64,000 nucleotides of DNA from Colias croceus (Eukaryota; Arthropoda; Insecta; Lepidoptera; Pieridae). The DNA is taken from assembly GCF_905220415.1 (NCBI RefSeq), contig NC_059542.1, forward strand, positions 7,254,001 through 7,318,000, read 5' to 3'. Within the stretch, counting starts at the first letter, position 1. Each line of letters starts with the position of its first letter. Below the pieces are notes generated by a model, which was given only the letters and a program-made list of their open reading frames with translations, did not search any database and was not told the DNA's origin. Of the stretch, positions 35,701 to 45,000 are shown in pieces. A program made the translations under genes and the position numbers.

Positions 35701-38068
35701 TTTTATCTGACAATGTTTTCTATAAGTATTTACTATTTGTGGAGCTCTATAAATAATTTGTAGTAACTAGTATATCTAATTGAACTACATTACCTACTAC
35801 AATATGTAGTATATTTAATTTTCTTGCTTATTGCACCAAACTTTATGTATTTCAATTATAAATTATTGTAATGTCTAATGTAAGTAATATAATATAAAAC
35901 AGTACAAATTATTTCAATATTGTCCGAATAGTACTCGCTGGATTCATTAAGTTTGTTCGTAAAAGTAAAAGATCTATACTCCCAAAAGTCACACGTACAA
36001 TTAATTTTAAATGTATTTCACTGTGTTTTCGAATATAATATAAATTAAAATTGTTTAACATTTGACATATTATTAAACACATGAATCATCAGTCCGGTGC
36101 TTTTTCGTGCATCATTAAAATTTTAAACACGACATGTAGTAGATGTATACGTTTTCGATTCTAAAGGTACACAAAAACTGTTTATTAATTGAATTCGATT
36201 GAACTTTAAATATGTTAAACCGGTCTAGGAGGTAAAAAAATTCCCTCTATCACTTTTTATGTCTGGGATTTCCAAAGCCGCTATGTACTTAGACGAGACG
36301 ATGTATTGTTTGGTTAAACGACATTGCATCATCGTAATTTTATTTGAAAATAAATAGTAGACTATAGGAAAGACGTGGGAAGTACCAATAATAAAACACA
36401 TACATTGTGAATGTGTTTATTTATGCATATATGCGATTATTTGTGACGATGTTATTGTTATTTTGTTTTCTGTTTATGTACTTTAATGTAAATAATAATT
36501 TCTAGAGAGATTTTAATTATAGTAATAGCTCTTACCTAATTATATTCGGATGTAAAATTTAGTTTTAGTTTTTAAAAATGGAAAATTTAGTTAATATAAA
36601 CAATATCATCATCAAATCAAAAATAAAATTCCTATGATTTGTGCGAGACGTCAATATACATTCGAAATATCTACTTCGTAAAAGCGAGTAGAATACTGAA
36701 TAAGTTCTAAAGCAAAATAATAAAAAAGTAATTACCTACAACCTACAACCGAATTGATAAAACGTTTTTGGAAGTCGGCTAAAACCTATAGGGTCTCTTT
36801 AATAGAAATAAATTGAACAATGGATCGATTGATAAATATAGTGACGTTGAAAATGTATTTCAATTAGGTACAGGTATGACTCGAAGGGAGATTCCCAGTG
36901 GAATATAAATTAATATTCATAGAACAACACGTACTTTTGAACAATCTGTCAGTTCTTAGCTATGATTTGTTTTAATGTACAGATAATTAAAAATTGAACC
37001 ACACGAATGAAAAAATTCATTATTACAGCTATTTATTATAATTTACTAATAGTAAATAGTATAAAAAAGCGTGTGTGCCGAACACACGTTTCAGAAGTGA
37101 AACTTCATTGGCAAGATTCAAAGATACCAAAATCGTCGCCTTACTCCACGACGTGACGGTATTGCCATGACGCGACCTTGTTTTACTCTCAACGCGCTTA
37201 AAGAAGTTTCACTTCAAAAATCTGAATGGGTCCAATGGTAAAATGAATAACAAACAATTACGGTGCATTAGTTTCACATAATACGATTATATACCAATCG
37301 ATTTGGTTATTTGTTTTGTTTTGATCGATGTAATCGATTTAAGAAAAACACAAAATTACAGAAAAGTACAGGTACTTAAATATTTTAGGTGAAACGATAT
37401 TTCATAATATAAAAAATAAAATGTACATAAATAATATATTATATGATAAAATGTTACTAATTTACTGATTAATAGGTAATTAAAAAATAAACGCTACAAT
37501 AGTTGAAATTAATTTCTTTTATTCAAAGTAATTCGAGTTACAAACCGGCATTGATTACCATCAGGGGTCAAGGTCAAGTTCACCGATAACTAGATGCTTA
37601 AAAACCCACAACTTTGAATACTTTTGTTTATTGAGATAAGAAGTTAAATATATAGTTTCAAGATAAAACTCCAATAAATATGTATGAGTTGAAAAGAAAT
37701 TGCATTTAATGCAATGAAATCGATATTATTAATATGACGTACAGACCTATATTTTTTTATTGATGAAGGAAGGAAAGAAAGTTTTGTATTTTAAGTATTA
37801 ATTAATTTTATTAATCTTAGAATTCAATGTCACGCATAAAGAAAGATATATCAAAATTAGCATAGGTACTATATTATGATAAAACTCCGTGTAAAGCAAC
37901 AGGCAGGTAATTGAAATTTGAAACGAATAATATGTAAAAATTATTGGTAATATACTAGAGCATTAAGGAAAATAAATTTGTATTTTTCTAAAAAAATATT
38001 ATTTAAATATTATTCAGAAGGAAAATAATATAAAATAGTGACTTACAATAAAAAATAGTGAGCTTCAT
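20541..38068 (-). CDS. Serpin gene A: secreted serpin with array of alternative reactive-loop exons
   Basis: Encodes a secreted serine-protease inhibitor of the serpin family. Constant coding exons, all GT-AG, are 38068-38047, 35614-35520, 35037-34894, 34739-34536, 34447-34349, 33965-33825, 33675-33466 and 33099-32952. They encode 354 residues plus one base of a split codon. Residues 1-17 (MKLTIFYLMALAAIALG) are a signal peptide. Serpin hallmarks are NAIYFKGLW across exons 5/6, VHIPKFKIE in exon 7 and hinge FIEVNEEGAEAAAAN at the end of exon 8. The loop and C-terminus come from one of eleven alternative exon 9s, listed separately, giving 391-399 residues. This plan matches M. sexta serpin-1, which is known to make many isoforms by mutually exclusive exon 9 choice and to inhibit haemolymph proteases. 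Mutual exclusion here is inferred from exon phase and from that family. Confidence 0.95.
20559..20564 (-). terminator. Poly(A) signal AATAAA of serpin gene A
   Basis: On the minus strand, CCAATAAAACAC lies 14 bases beyond the stop of the open frame in the probable exon 10. It is the most distal poly(A) signal that fits the gene. Confidence 0.55.
21471..21601 (-). CDS. Alternative exon 9 number 11 (FLFYLQ variant, predicted P1 Lys)
   Basis: The acceptor is CATTGCAG. The exon is 131 nt (397-residue isoform) and is the most distal intact alternative exon. The loop is VFKFYVK|SMRRYKL, P1 Lys and P1' Ser. The C-terminal block is KTFTADRPFLFYLQ then IIFSGAYLN. The stop TAG abuts GTATTT. It is a clear sister of exon number 10. 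Confidence 0.9.
21712..21884 (+). mobile_element. Lepidopteran short dispersed repeat in serpin A intron
   Basis: Same family and orientation as the copy at 10020-10192: ATAAAAATGAATCGCAAAAT start, ACGGCTGAACCGATTTCGTT inside, and the ACCACGGGCGAAGCCGGGGC then GGACTGCTAGTAG end. Confidence 0.7.
21981..22407. mobile_element. Foldback element with 81-bp inverted arms between exon 9 numbers 10 and 11
   Basis: The arms 21981-22061 and 22327-22407 are reverse complements with few mismatches, beginning ATACAGGGTTACTTGTAAAA. The centre includes a GC-rich patch around 22170-22215 (GGGGGAAGAAGCGTGCGC). It is non-coding and probably a non-autonomous DNA transposon. A short frame at 21885-22112 overlaps it and is not a gene. 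Confidence 0.75.
22589..22719 (-). CDS. Alternative exon 9 number 10 (FLFYLK class, predicted P1 Arg)
   Basis: The acceptor is TTTATTACAG. The exon is 131 nt (397-residue isoform). The loop is DVRVYFR|SMRQHKL, P1 Arg and P1' Ser, suited to trypsin-like targets. The C-terminal block is KRFIANRPFLFYLK then MFSGAYLA. The stop TAG abuts GTATTT. It is most similar to exon number 11 in both the loop and the flanking intron. Confidence 0.9.
23581..23705 (-). CDS. Alternative exon 9 number 9 (FIFLLK variant, predicted P1 Arg)
   Basis: The acceptor is AATTTTCAG. The exon is 125 nt (395-residue isoform). The loop is DIELGFR|FGGF, P1 Arg. The block EVFIANHPFIFLLK is typical, but the ending THVFIGKYAG departs from the usual FNG/FSG pattern. 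The stop is TGA, and unlike its class mates there is no GT donor directly behind it. It is either processed differently or starting to decay. Confidence 0.82.
24088..24215 (-). CDS. Alternative exon 9 number 8 (FIFFLK variant of the FLFYLK class, predicted P1 Lys)
   Basis: The acceptor is CTATTCCAG. The exon is 128 nt (396-residue isoform). The loop is VFAIRKK|IMVK, with Arg-Lys-Lys at P3-P1 and Ile at P1'. A basic P1 implies a trypsin-like target such as a clip-domain protease. The C-terminal block is KRFVAEQPFIFFLK then QIFSGVYTA. The stop TAG abuts GTATTT. It is the first of four consecutive exons with basic P1. Confidence 0.9.
24772..24833 (-). pseudogene. Truncated exon-9 relic
   Basis: An acceptor CATTTTCAG in the correct phase opens 20 codons, beginning DSVFTPTELTE and continuing KYFYIHPVY before TAA. 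The K-x-F-x-x-x-P-x-Y pattern lines up with K-I-F-L-A-D-R-P-F of intact exon 9s, but the terminal strand and the final FNG/FSG block are missing. It looks like a once-functional alternative exon killed by a stop or deletion. If used, it would make a serpin lacking its C-terminal strands, probably misfolded. Confidence 0.55.
25243..25367 (-). CDS. Alternative exon 9 number 7 (FLFYLK class, predicted P1 Leu)
   Basis: The acceptor is ATGTTCCAG. The exon is 125 nt (395-residue isoform). The loop is EFGIAYL|SAAI, P1 Leu with P1' Ser, suited to chymotrypsin- or elastase-like targets. The C-terminal block is KRFNANRPFLFYLK then EIIFNGVHFN. The stop TAG directly abuts GTAATA. Confidence 0.92.
25642..25820 (-). 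mobile_element. Lepidopteran short dispersed repeat in serpin A intron
   Basis: Reverse-oriented copy: it begins ACTAGCGGTCCGCCCCGGCT on the plus strand, includes a (CATA)4 microsatellite near 25770, and ends TATAATATTAGTATAGAT. It is the same family as the copy at 39191-39380 and lies between exon 9 numbers 6 and 7. Confidence 0.7.
26688..26812 (-). CDS. Alternative exon 9 number 6 (FYYEIR class, predicted P1 Glu)
   Basis: The acceptor is GTGTTTCAG. The exon is 125 nt (395-residue isoform). The loop is AFTFYIE|SIMI, P1 Glu with P1' Ser. The C-terminal block is PRIFKADRPFYYEIR then NLFNGIKSN, closest in style to number 2. The stop TAG is not followed by a GT donor; an ATTAAA variant poly(A) hexamer occurs about 13 bases later. 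Confidence 0.9.
27662..27780 (-). CDS. Alternative exon 9 number 5 (FLFYLK class, two Cys in the loop)
   Basis: The acceptor is TATTTTTCAG. The exon is 119 nt (393-residue isoform). The loop is EFGNRND|CDTCSK: P1 Asp by register, with Cys at P1' and P4'. A third Cys follows in the C-terminal block (YLKGCKYFLF). These cysteines are absent from the other ten intact exons and from gene B. The block FLVNRPFLFYLK and the end FNGAFYS are otherwise normal. The stop TAG is followed by GTATTA. The target class is unclear; the loop could instead form a disulfide. Confidence 0.88.
28152..28801. mobile_element. 650-bp foldback element with 190-bp inverted arms, inside the exon-9 array
   Basis: The arms 28152-28341 and 28612-28801 are near-perfect reverse complements, beginning AGATCCGGCTGCAGGATTAG and ending in its complement. 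The 270-base centre is non-coding. It lies in the intron between exon 9 numbers 4 and 5, so it would be transcribed as a long hairpin in the pre-mRNA. No clear target duplication was seen. The high arm identity suggests a recent insertion or ongoing gene conversion. Confidence 0.85.
29026..29156 (-). CDS. Alternative exon 9 number 4 (FYFEIR class, predicted P1 Thr)
   Basis: The acceptor is TTTTTTTCAG. The exon is 131 nt (397-residue isoform). The loop is VFGIVAT|SLLL, P1 Thr with P1' Ser, compatible with elastase-like targets. The C-terminal block is PKIFLADRPFYFEIR then VTLFNGLRIQ. The hexamer AATAAA overlaps the stop codon (CAATAAAATC), and no GT donor follows the stop directly. Confidence 0.92.
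29831..29943 (-). CDS. Alternative exon 9 number 3 (FLFYLK class, predicted P1 Phe)
   Basis: The acceptor is CATTTTCAG. At 113 nt it is the shortest intact exon 9 (391-residue isoform). The loop is EFGLVLF|SLSK, so P1 Phe and P1' Ser, which would suit chymotrypsin-like targets. The C-terminal block is KIFLADHPFLFYLK then TILFSGAYHS. The stop TAG is directly followed by GTATTT, a usable donor to the shared 3'-UTR exon. Confidence 0.92.
31738..31874 (-). CDS. Alternative exon 9 number 2 (FYFDIR class, predicted P1 Ser)
   Basis: The acceptor is TTTTTTCAG. The 137-nt exon adds 45 residues (399-residue isoform), the longest of the set. The loop reads GFYTNMS|MPNV and contains an N-M-S glycosylation sequon at P3-P1. 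The C-terminal block is PRIFKANRPFYFDIR then LLLFNGINAGIKK. An AATAAA lies immediately after the stop (AAATAATAAAAT), so this could be a terminal exon with its own poly(A) site. Confidence 0.9.
32321..32445 (-). CDS. Alternative exon 9 number 1 (FYLEIR class, predicted P1 Glu)
   Basis: The acceptor is TTTTCAG and the 125-nt exon adds 41 residues, giving a 395-residue isoform. The loop reads VFLPRKE|SFVK in the register where hinge Asn is P8, so P1 would be Glu and P1' Ser, with Arg-Lys at P3-P2. If the loop is one residue shorter, P1 would be Lys, so specificity is uncertain. The C-terminal block is KIFLASRPFYLEIR then PIFSGVKY. There is no donor directly after the stop and no poly(A) hexamer close by. 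Confidence 0.9.
32952..33099 (-). CDS. Serpin gene A constant exon 8 (hinge)
   Basis: This is the last constant exon. It starts MGVKRVFSPS and ends with the proximal hinge EVNEEGAEAAAAN plus the first base (G) of a split codon, followed by a strong donor GTGAGT. The run of small residues after EEG (P14-P9) is what an inhibitory serpin needs for loop insertion. Every alternative exon 9 downstream begins in the matching phase. Confidence 0.95.
33348..33448. repeat. 101-bp near-perfect palindrome in intron 7 of serpin A
   Basis: The arms ATATAACAATTTTTATTTAT... and CAAAAACACACACT pair around an 8-base centre, GTAATGTT (33391-33398). The structure ends 17 bases from the exon 7 donor (33465), so the nascent RNA could fold into a long hairpin directly beside that splice site. 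Confidence 0.85.
37062..37216 (+). repeat. Dispersed element with GTGTGTGCCGAACACACG hairpin (intron 1 of serpin A)
   Basis: The element contains a short palindrome CGTGTGTGCCGAACACACG, then CAGAAGTGAAACTTC, and about 120 bases later the complementary GAAGTTTCACTTC. A second copy with the same order lies at 41371-41493. It is an unidentified MITE- or SINE-like repeat. Confidence 0.6.
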
Positions 38069-38193
38069 TTTGCCGGTTGACTCGTTCAATCGCCGGTCAC
38101 ACACTAACCAGTTTCATGAAGGTGATGTGCCTTAAGTAATTCACAGTCGGTTGTTATTGTTGCCACGGTAAACAATCTCGACTTTGGGTCATT

Positions 38194-38203
38194 GGGGAAT
38201 TCA
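38194..38203 (+). promoter_or_regulatory. NF-kappaB-like site upstream of serpin A
   Basis: GGGGAATTCA lies about 126 bases upstream of the serpin A start codon. It matches the GGGRNNYYCC consensus except for the last base. Insect immune serpins are often induced through Rel-family factors, but a single match proves little. I found no clear TATA box for this promoter. Confidence 0.25.
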
Positions 38204-38475
38204 AAGAAATATCACGGTCCCAATTAAAATAAAATTATGCGAGATCTTAGGGACTATTCACATTTGCACGTCTGAACTTGTGGCAATTAAAACGATATGA
38301 CCGATTAAATCCCGTCCAAACAGTGGGGTATTGTTACAAGCAAATGTGAAGAGACCCTTCAATCAATTTTCCTAAATTGATAAGACTTCTTTATAATTGT
38401 TATTGGCATTAGTTATCGTTCACGTAAAATTGGATAAACCATTGTATGATTTATCTTATTTTCTACTAAATATGC

Positions 38476-38544
38476 TAAGACTGTATTTATTTTTATGTTT
38501 TACATAATATATAGATATGTGAAACATAAAAATAAATAGTCTTA
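38476..38544. repeat. Imperfect palindrome upstream of serpin A
   Basis: TAAGACTGTATTTATTTTTA and its reverse complement flank a 15-base centre, giving arms of about 26-28 bases. It lies about 410 bases upstream of the serpin A start codon. The role is unknown; it could be a small foldback insertion. Confidence 0.7.
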
Positions 38545-39190
38545 TCGTATTTTTAAGAAATGCAGAATCTATTGAATTTAACTGATTATTTGCTGCTGGA
38601 CCCATAATAGATACTGAAAATAAATTTCTATAATGTAGGATTATTTTGTGACAGTAAAAACTTCGGTTAAGGATTAAAGAACGATTAATACTCAGGAGAA
38701 AGTTTGTTAAAAACTAATCTTCAGCTATTTATTTTATAGTTAACCCAGATCGTTGGACGTCAAACAATAGGTAGGTATTGGAATTTCGCATTGGATAATA
38801 TTGAAAAATAAATTCTACCTATTCTACACTTAGGACTATTTTTTAGCATTTTTCCATTGATGAAAGAGTTTTCCCAAGTACATAGGTAGGTACTTATATC
38901 ATAAAGTATAGAGGTTACTTCACATAATCAAACCCACAAACTAACAACTAACATTTAAACTGAAGATAGAAAAGTTCCAGGGTCGATTCCCGGATTGAAC
39001 ATTAAATTTCTCCTTTATGATTGTAAACAATCTAGAATGAAAATATACTTGAGGAGCAAACGAGTGCAGTGTTTTAATTAAATAATAAAACGACAGTGGT
39101 TCTATTTTTGGAGCGATCACCAACCTCTTCTTCAGACAAAGGACACTAAACTATTACCTAGTAATGTTAGTTAAATATTTCGTTTTTAAT

Positions 39191-39380
39191 CCATACTAAT
39201 ATTATAAATGCGAAAGTAACTCTGTCTGTCTGTCTGTCTGTTACTCAATCACGCATAAACTACTGAACCAATTTGTATGAAATTTGGTATGGAGATATTT
39301 TGATACCCGAGAAAGGACATAGGCTACTACTTTTATTGCGAAATATGTACCACGGGCGAAGCCGGGGCGGACCACTAGTA
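39191..39380 (+). mobile_element. Complete lepidopteran short dispersed repeat with TCTG microsatellite
   Basis: It runs from CCATACTAATATTATAAATG through (TCTG)4 near 39224 and ACTACTGAACCAATTTGTAT to the end ACCACGGGCGAAGCCGGGGC followed by GGACCACTAGTA. It is the fullest copy in the window of the family also seen at 25642-25820. Confidence 0.75.
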
Positions 39381-41370
39381 TGGAATAAAAAGGTTATTCA
39401 TCCTTTGAATTTATTCATGGTTCTTGTTATTAATGTTGTTTGGATAAGTTGTAAATAATGTGTAAATAAATTTATAAAAAGCTGCAAGAGTAGGGCAGAG
39501 TTTTATATAATATTTATATTAAAAACTAACTTTATTATTTAACACAATGCTTGTTGTACATTAACATCGTATAACTAGTTTGACTACTGAAGAATAGGTG
39601 TATTTGTTTATGATCATTATCTCCACAGCGACAAAGGATGTTGGTCCGAGATCAGGTCTAAGAACTTGTTTATAGAAAGCAACAAAATTATTTTTTGAAA
39701 AACAACAACAACAAATCATAGTTGTTGAAACGAAGTGTACAGATAAATAATTGTCATGCTGGGAGTTTATTCCAGGAATTTTGTCATGTTTCTGAATTTA
39801 ATTGAATATACATTCTGGCTTAAAATGCATAAGTTAAATAAAAATACATTTTGATTTAATGTCATTATCACCAACCACATCGCCATTACATGTAGAGATA
39901 CATTGATATTATTGTCACATTAAAATTTAGTGATTTTTTGTATTTATAACAATGCGAACAATTTTGTTTAAAATATCTACATTGAATGTGTTCTATAGGT
40001 TTTCTTCAATTGTTTTTTTTTTTATATATTATACCATGAATATCTATAGTAATGTCATTGTAATCTACAAATTTCTCCATGGTAATAATAATAAATATCA
40101 TAATCGTGGTATATAATAGCCAAACCGTAAAATTATAGTAGAACGATGAGAACTACGATATGAATATACACAATAAATATATCTAAATCATATGGAGAGC
40201 TAATTTACAACGAGTTATTTTCCTTTTAGTATCATCAGGTCACGATTGAAAGCATAAACAAAGACGGATAAAAATGAAAGACTGACAACATTATATTGTA
40301 TGATTAATTACGGAATATGCAATTCTCAACGGAATTATAGATGTTGATGAATATAATATAGTCTTTATTTATATGGTATTATTAATATGAGAAGGATAAA
40401 ATCATCGATGGAAGTTGGAACGTACTTTCCAAGAATAAAAGTAATAATCAAATTACTTGACATCTTGCTTAGTTTTTCACATAAGCGTTATTTGCTGTAC
40501 TGTTTTAGCTGAAATTATAATATTGTTTATTTTGGCTTCGGCGTTCATGTGTGTGTTCAGCGTATGGGATTTTTTGTTTAACAAGTAAATGTTTGTATGT
40601 TTATATGATGGACAGCAAAATTTACTTATTGAGTTATCGTTTTTGCTTTGTTATCTCTGTAGTTTGAAGTATGACCTTTAGCTTTTTACGTTTTAGATAG
40701 GTAATAATTGTTATGACTAAGAACTGGCTGGGAATTGGATGTTCGTCTCCTGTATTAAGAAATTTATTTACAGTTGTAATAATGTTGGATGGTATAACAC
40801 AAACATGAATAATTAAAATGAGTTTAGTGTATCTGTTAAATAGGTTTTTTTTCAACCGCGGCCCCCGGTGCAGGAGCTCTGGATTTTAGTAAAATATAAA
40901 AAATGTCTTAAATAAATTTAAAAATGAATCATTTTCAAAAAAATACGATCTTTTATAGTTCAAACTGCTATTTTTTCACTATATTAAATTTTCAAAAATG
41001 GGATTTGGCCTCTGCTTGTTGCTCAATTGAGCTGTTTCACTGAACCGGTATTTTCGAAGGATGGTATACAACTTAAGGATAAAGGTTACAAATATATAAT
41101 AATTTTGCATCTGCATCTAGTCGTGAAAAATAAATAAATATAAAATATTGATATTAATTGCTAGAATCAAGAATGTAAACGTAGTTATAGGAAGTTTTTA
41201 CTTTTAGTTTTTTATGAAGTTCGTTAGTGTTCAAAAATAATGAGCATTTAAAAACATTACCTTGAAGATTCTTAATCAATTAATCACGTGTAGTTTAACA
41301 AGCATATTGAATATTTTATAATAATCTGTTGACCCGTGTTGACCCCTTCGAAAAAATAAAAAAATAAAAA

Positions 41371-41493
41371 AGAGCGTGTGTGCCGAGCACACGTGTCAGA
41401 AGTGAAACTTCTTTGGCAAAATTCAGACGGGATAGCTATGACGCGACCTTGAATTTTCACTCTCCACGTGCACAGAGAAGTTTCACTTCAAAA
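41371..41493 (+). repeat. Second copy of the GTGTGTGCCGAGCACACG element
   Basis: GCGTGTGTGCCGAGCACACG, then AGAAGTGAAACTTC, TATGACGCGACCTTG and AGAAGTTTCACTTC appear in the same order as in the copy at 37062-37216, with a 30-base internal difference. Confidence 0.6.
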
Positions 41494-42044
41494 ATAAAAA
41501 AAAGGGAAGAAAAGAAACATAATCATTTATAAGTGCTAATTAGAGGAGAACTACCATTCTTTATTCTATGTAACAGCATAATATGCTTTATAAACTGCAA
41601 CGCTGGTCTTCAGTAGTAATAAAATAAAATTACATTTATATGACTTACCTCTTAATATTAAAATGGCTTAGTAATAAAAATTTAATAAAACCGGTATACT
41701 ATATGCATAGGGAGGTGATTGACCTTGTCTACGGGTCTACAGGTATACGAGTAGATACCAACAATGGCAAGAAGCTATCATAATAATTATATGCTATCTT
41801 AAATAGAAGGTATAATATTATTATGTAATAAATATAACCAAATTTTTTTGACTTACTAACACCCTTTTTTATTGTTATTAGGGAAGCGCTTGAACACAAT
41901 CTCGCCTGATGACCCTAAGATGTGGTGTCAGTTTATTAGATTATTATTATAGGGATACTATTGGTCTACTAATTCACTATATACCTTTTTAGTTATATTT
42001 AGGAAGAATATAAAATAAAAACATTGTTTTGTGTAGTGGGTACT

Positions 42045-42050
42045 TTTATT
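42045..42050 (-). terminator. Poly(A) signal AATAAA of serpin gene B
   Basis: GTAAATAAAAG lies about 45 bases after the serpin B stop codon on the minus strand. It makes exon 9 of gene B a conventional terminal exon. Confidence 0.7.
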
Positions 42051-42094
42051 TACTACAAGTTTCTTTTTAGTTTCAATTGAGATTTGACGTATGC

Positions 42095-45000
42095 TTAGTC
42101 GGCTTTAACTCCACTGAATATTGGTACGTTTTTTGCCCTTATTTCAAAGTAAAATGGTCTGTTGGCGTTGAAATCCTTCACAGTGCTATAGAGAGACGAG
42201 TCGAATAAATGAAATTCTGAAAAAAATATACATCGTAAATTTCAAGTTTTCTTTAAAGCCACATTTGACGCCTATTCAAACTAGAGCGGTATCCGCTACC
42301 TTTGAATAGGCCTTTATTCTGTTATGGCAAGGAATTCATTCATTTATGCTGATATTGAATAGCTATTGGCTAGATTATAACTAAAATAATCATATTTGTT
42401 GGTTTTGATATGTAATTAATTAAGGTTAAGTGCGTTAAAATATAATCAGTATAATATGTGATAAAAAATATATTTGATTTGATTCGATTTGATTTGATTC
42501 AAGTTTGTCAGTACGAGTTAAATGAAGGAATAAATTACTATTTGCGGCTGCTGCTTCAGAACCCTCTTCATTAACTTGAATGTAAGCTTTTTGTACAGCA
42601 TCACTTATAGATACAGTACTGTCGTCTCCTTTCAATAGTCTAGTTAGTTGAGCTTCTCCAGGTGAGAAAATTTTCTTTACACCTAACTGCAATTAAATAA
42701 TGCATTATTATATCCTTTTCAAATTTATGGTAAGTACAATATTTTACAAATTTTCATATAGGTAAGTATAATATATATTTTTTAATACTTACTTTTTCCA
42801 ATATATCTCTTAAATTCGTCGTTGTTTCAATTTTAAATTTCGGAATTTGAACATCGACTTTAACGTTTTGTGTAGTTTGGAGAGCCCTATTCAAAACATG
42901 CGGGTCTTTTAGTTTCTTCACTACGTTAGTTAGGCCATTTATTTTATTTGGAAGAACAATAATCATAGAGGCCTCACCTCCGACGTACATCATTTCTAAA
43001 ACCTATAAAAATTCATAATTATTTAAGTTAATTTGAATTTTATTTACATCCAAATAAAGGAATATAGGTATTTACCTTTGCTTTTAATGTTTTGTCTTCA
43101 GTATAATTAAAGTATGCTAATTGTTTCATCATAGGTACTTTTATAGTACTTTTCTTGGTGACATAAAAATCTTCCTCAGTTGTGTATTCTTTTTCAAATT
43201 GTTCTTTCCATTGACCCTTTAAATCGTGTCAAAAATGGTTTAATTAATATGAATAGTAAATTAATATTATGTGTAAACAAAGGAATGTACTAAAGCGACA
43301 AGTTATTAAGAGCAATGATTTGTGATAACGAAAATATAGTTTTAATAGATATAGGGAAGTTTGAAATTGATAAATCATATAAATATGGTTGAAGAAAAAT
43401 AAATATAATCAACAAACTAAACCTGGCAAAAAACAAAGCATTGCGATCAATACATATAAAATTTAATTAAAATTTACCTTAAAATAAATTGCGTTGACGA
43501 GCATTAAACGTGTGTTACTATTTAATGAATTTGGATTAACCATATCCTTTATTTTGTGATCTGTTTGATTTTCAATCTGAGAAAAAATGAAAATTAAATG
43601 AAGTTACAATACTAAAGTACAAATAAAAAATACGTAATCTTTACATAATATTATATACATAAGTATATAATAATTGTTTAATTATACCCATAAGTTAATT
43701 TCTCTTGCAGCTTCCACATTTTTAGTGAAGTCCACATTTTCGATTTCGGAATTAAAAAGTACACTTGTGACGTTTGCGAATTCATCACTTAGCTGAAGAT
43801 CTTGAGCTACATATACTTTGCTTGCTTTCTTGAGTTCTACGTCTTTTACTAATGCTATGTTCTCGTCTGCTTGCGAAAATACTGCTGCAACCTTAAAAAA
43901 TATATTATGTTCCCTTAACGGTTATGTAGATACAACGATTGACATTAGTTTATTGAGCCATTCATAAAACTTAATGTAATATAGTTACAATTTTTAAATA
44001 TTTTTTTAAATAATCAATCCTTATCCAAAAGTCGCAAACATAGATGGATTTAACAAGCCATTTTCTAGAACCAATCCAAGGGTTGTATTTCTACTGGCAT
44101 GTAGATTAGAAATTGATCGAACAACATGTAGGTAGTTATCGAAGATTGATGCTTATCTTAGATATATCCTATATTGGGCGTTACCATAAGAGTGAATAAA
44201 TAGTACTGAACATTATAGTATTATGAATTTTACGTAGCTAATTATATTTAGTAATGTGTGGTATTACTATAGAGTAAGTTGCCGGTTCTTTTCTATAGAT
44301 ACTGCTTTCCGAATCGGTGGTAGATGTTAAAACTGACGATTCAAAAGGATTCAAAGGCTTTTAGAGGAAGGAAGTAGGAGGATAGTAATTGAATTAATAA
44401 ATTGAGTTTGAGTTTACTTACAACATCGTCATCAGGCATGCCAAGAACGTCAAGTAGTTCATCATGAGAGTCTCCTTCGGAAGCCAAAGCCAGCTGGGCT
44501 AGAGGAGTCAGAACGGAATATGCTGATATGACTGCACTCTTCTGTGGATTTGCTTTCACCACTTCCTTAATATAAAGATTTATAATTCAGTGATTTGTTT
44601 GAATATTTTTATTAAACCAATATTATGACCATTATCTGTGGTATTACTAATAGTTTATATCCAAACTGTACTTAAAATACTTAATTATAGAAACTAGATA
44701 TTTCATTATCCTCCAGAACCTCCTTTGCTTCTTGTAATAATAAATAAGGTAAACAAATATAATAAACTTTACTTACAAATAGCATGTTTGCTGTGAATTT
44801 TTTGTTTCCACTTTCAAATATACTAGATAGATCGTCATCATCGTTTGCTATTGTTAGGACCACAAAGGTAATTACTGTAACATAAAGAATACATAGTAAT
44901 GCTATAGTTACAAATAGAGCAAAAACAAATTCCGGAAAAAGTATCACAACTTGTATTCCATACATATTATTTACAGGAAATGTATTCCTATCCTATCTAT

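Larger units (their letters stand above)
38545..42044. other. Intergenic region between serpin A and serpin B
   Basis: I searched the minus strand here for further exon 9 copies (acceptor, then xPFxFxx[KR] block, then FNG/FSG) and saw none. A frame behind an acceptor near 38620 has no serpin pattern. Repeats at 39191 and 41371 are listed separately. Confidence 0.55.

Noticed and set aside
38570..38617. Possible further exon 9 of serpin B behind an acceptor near 38618
   Set aside because: The frame after the acceptor lacks the x-P-F-x-F block and the FNG/FSG ending, and runs into the palindrome at 38476-38544.
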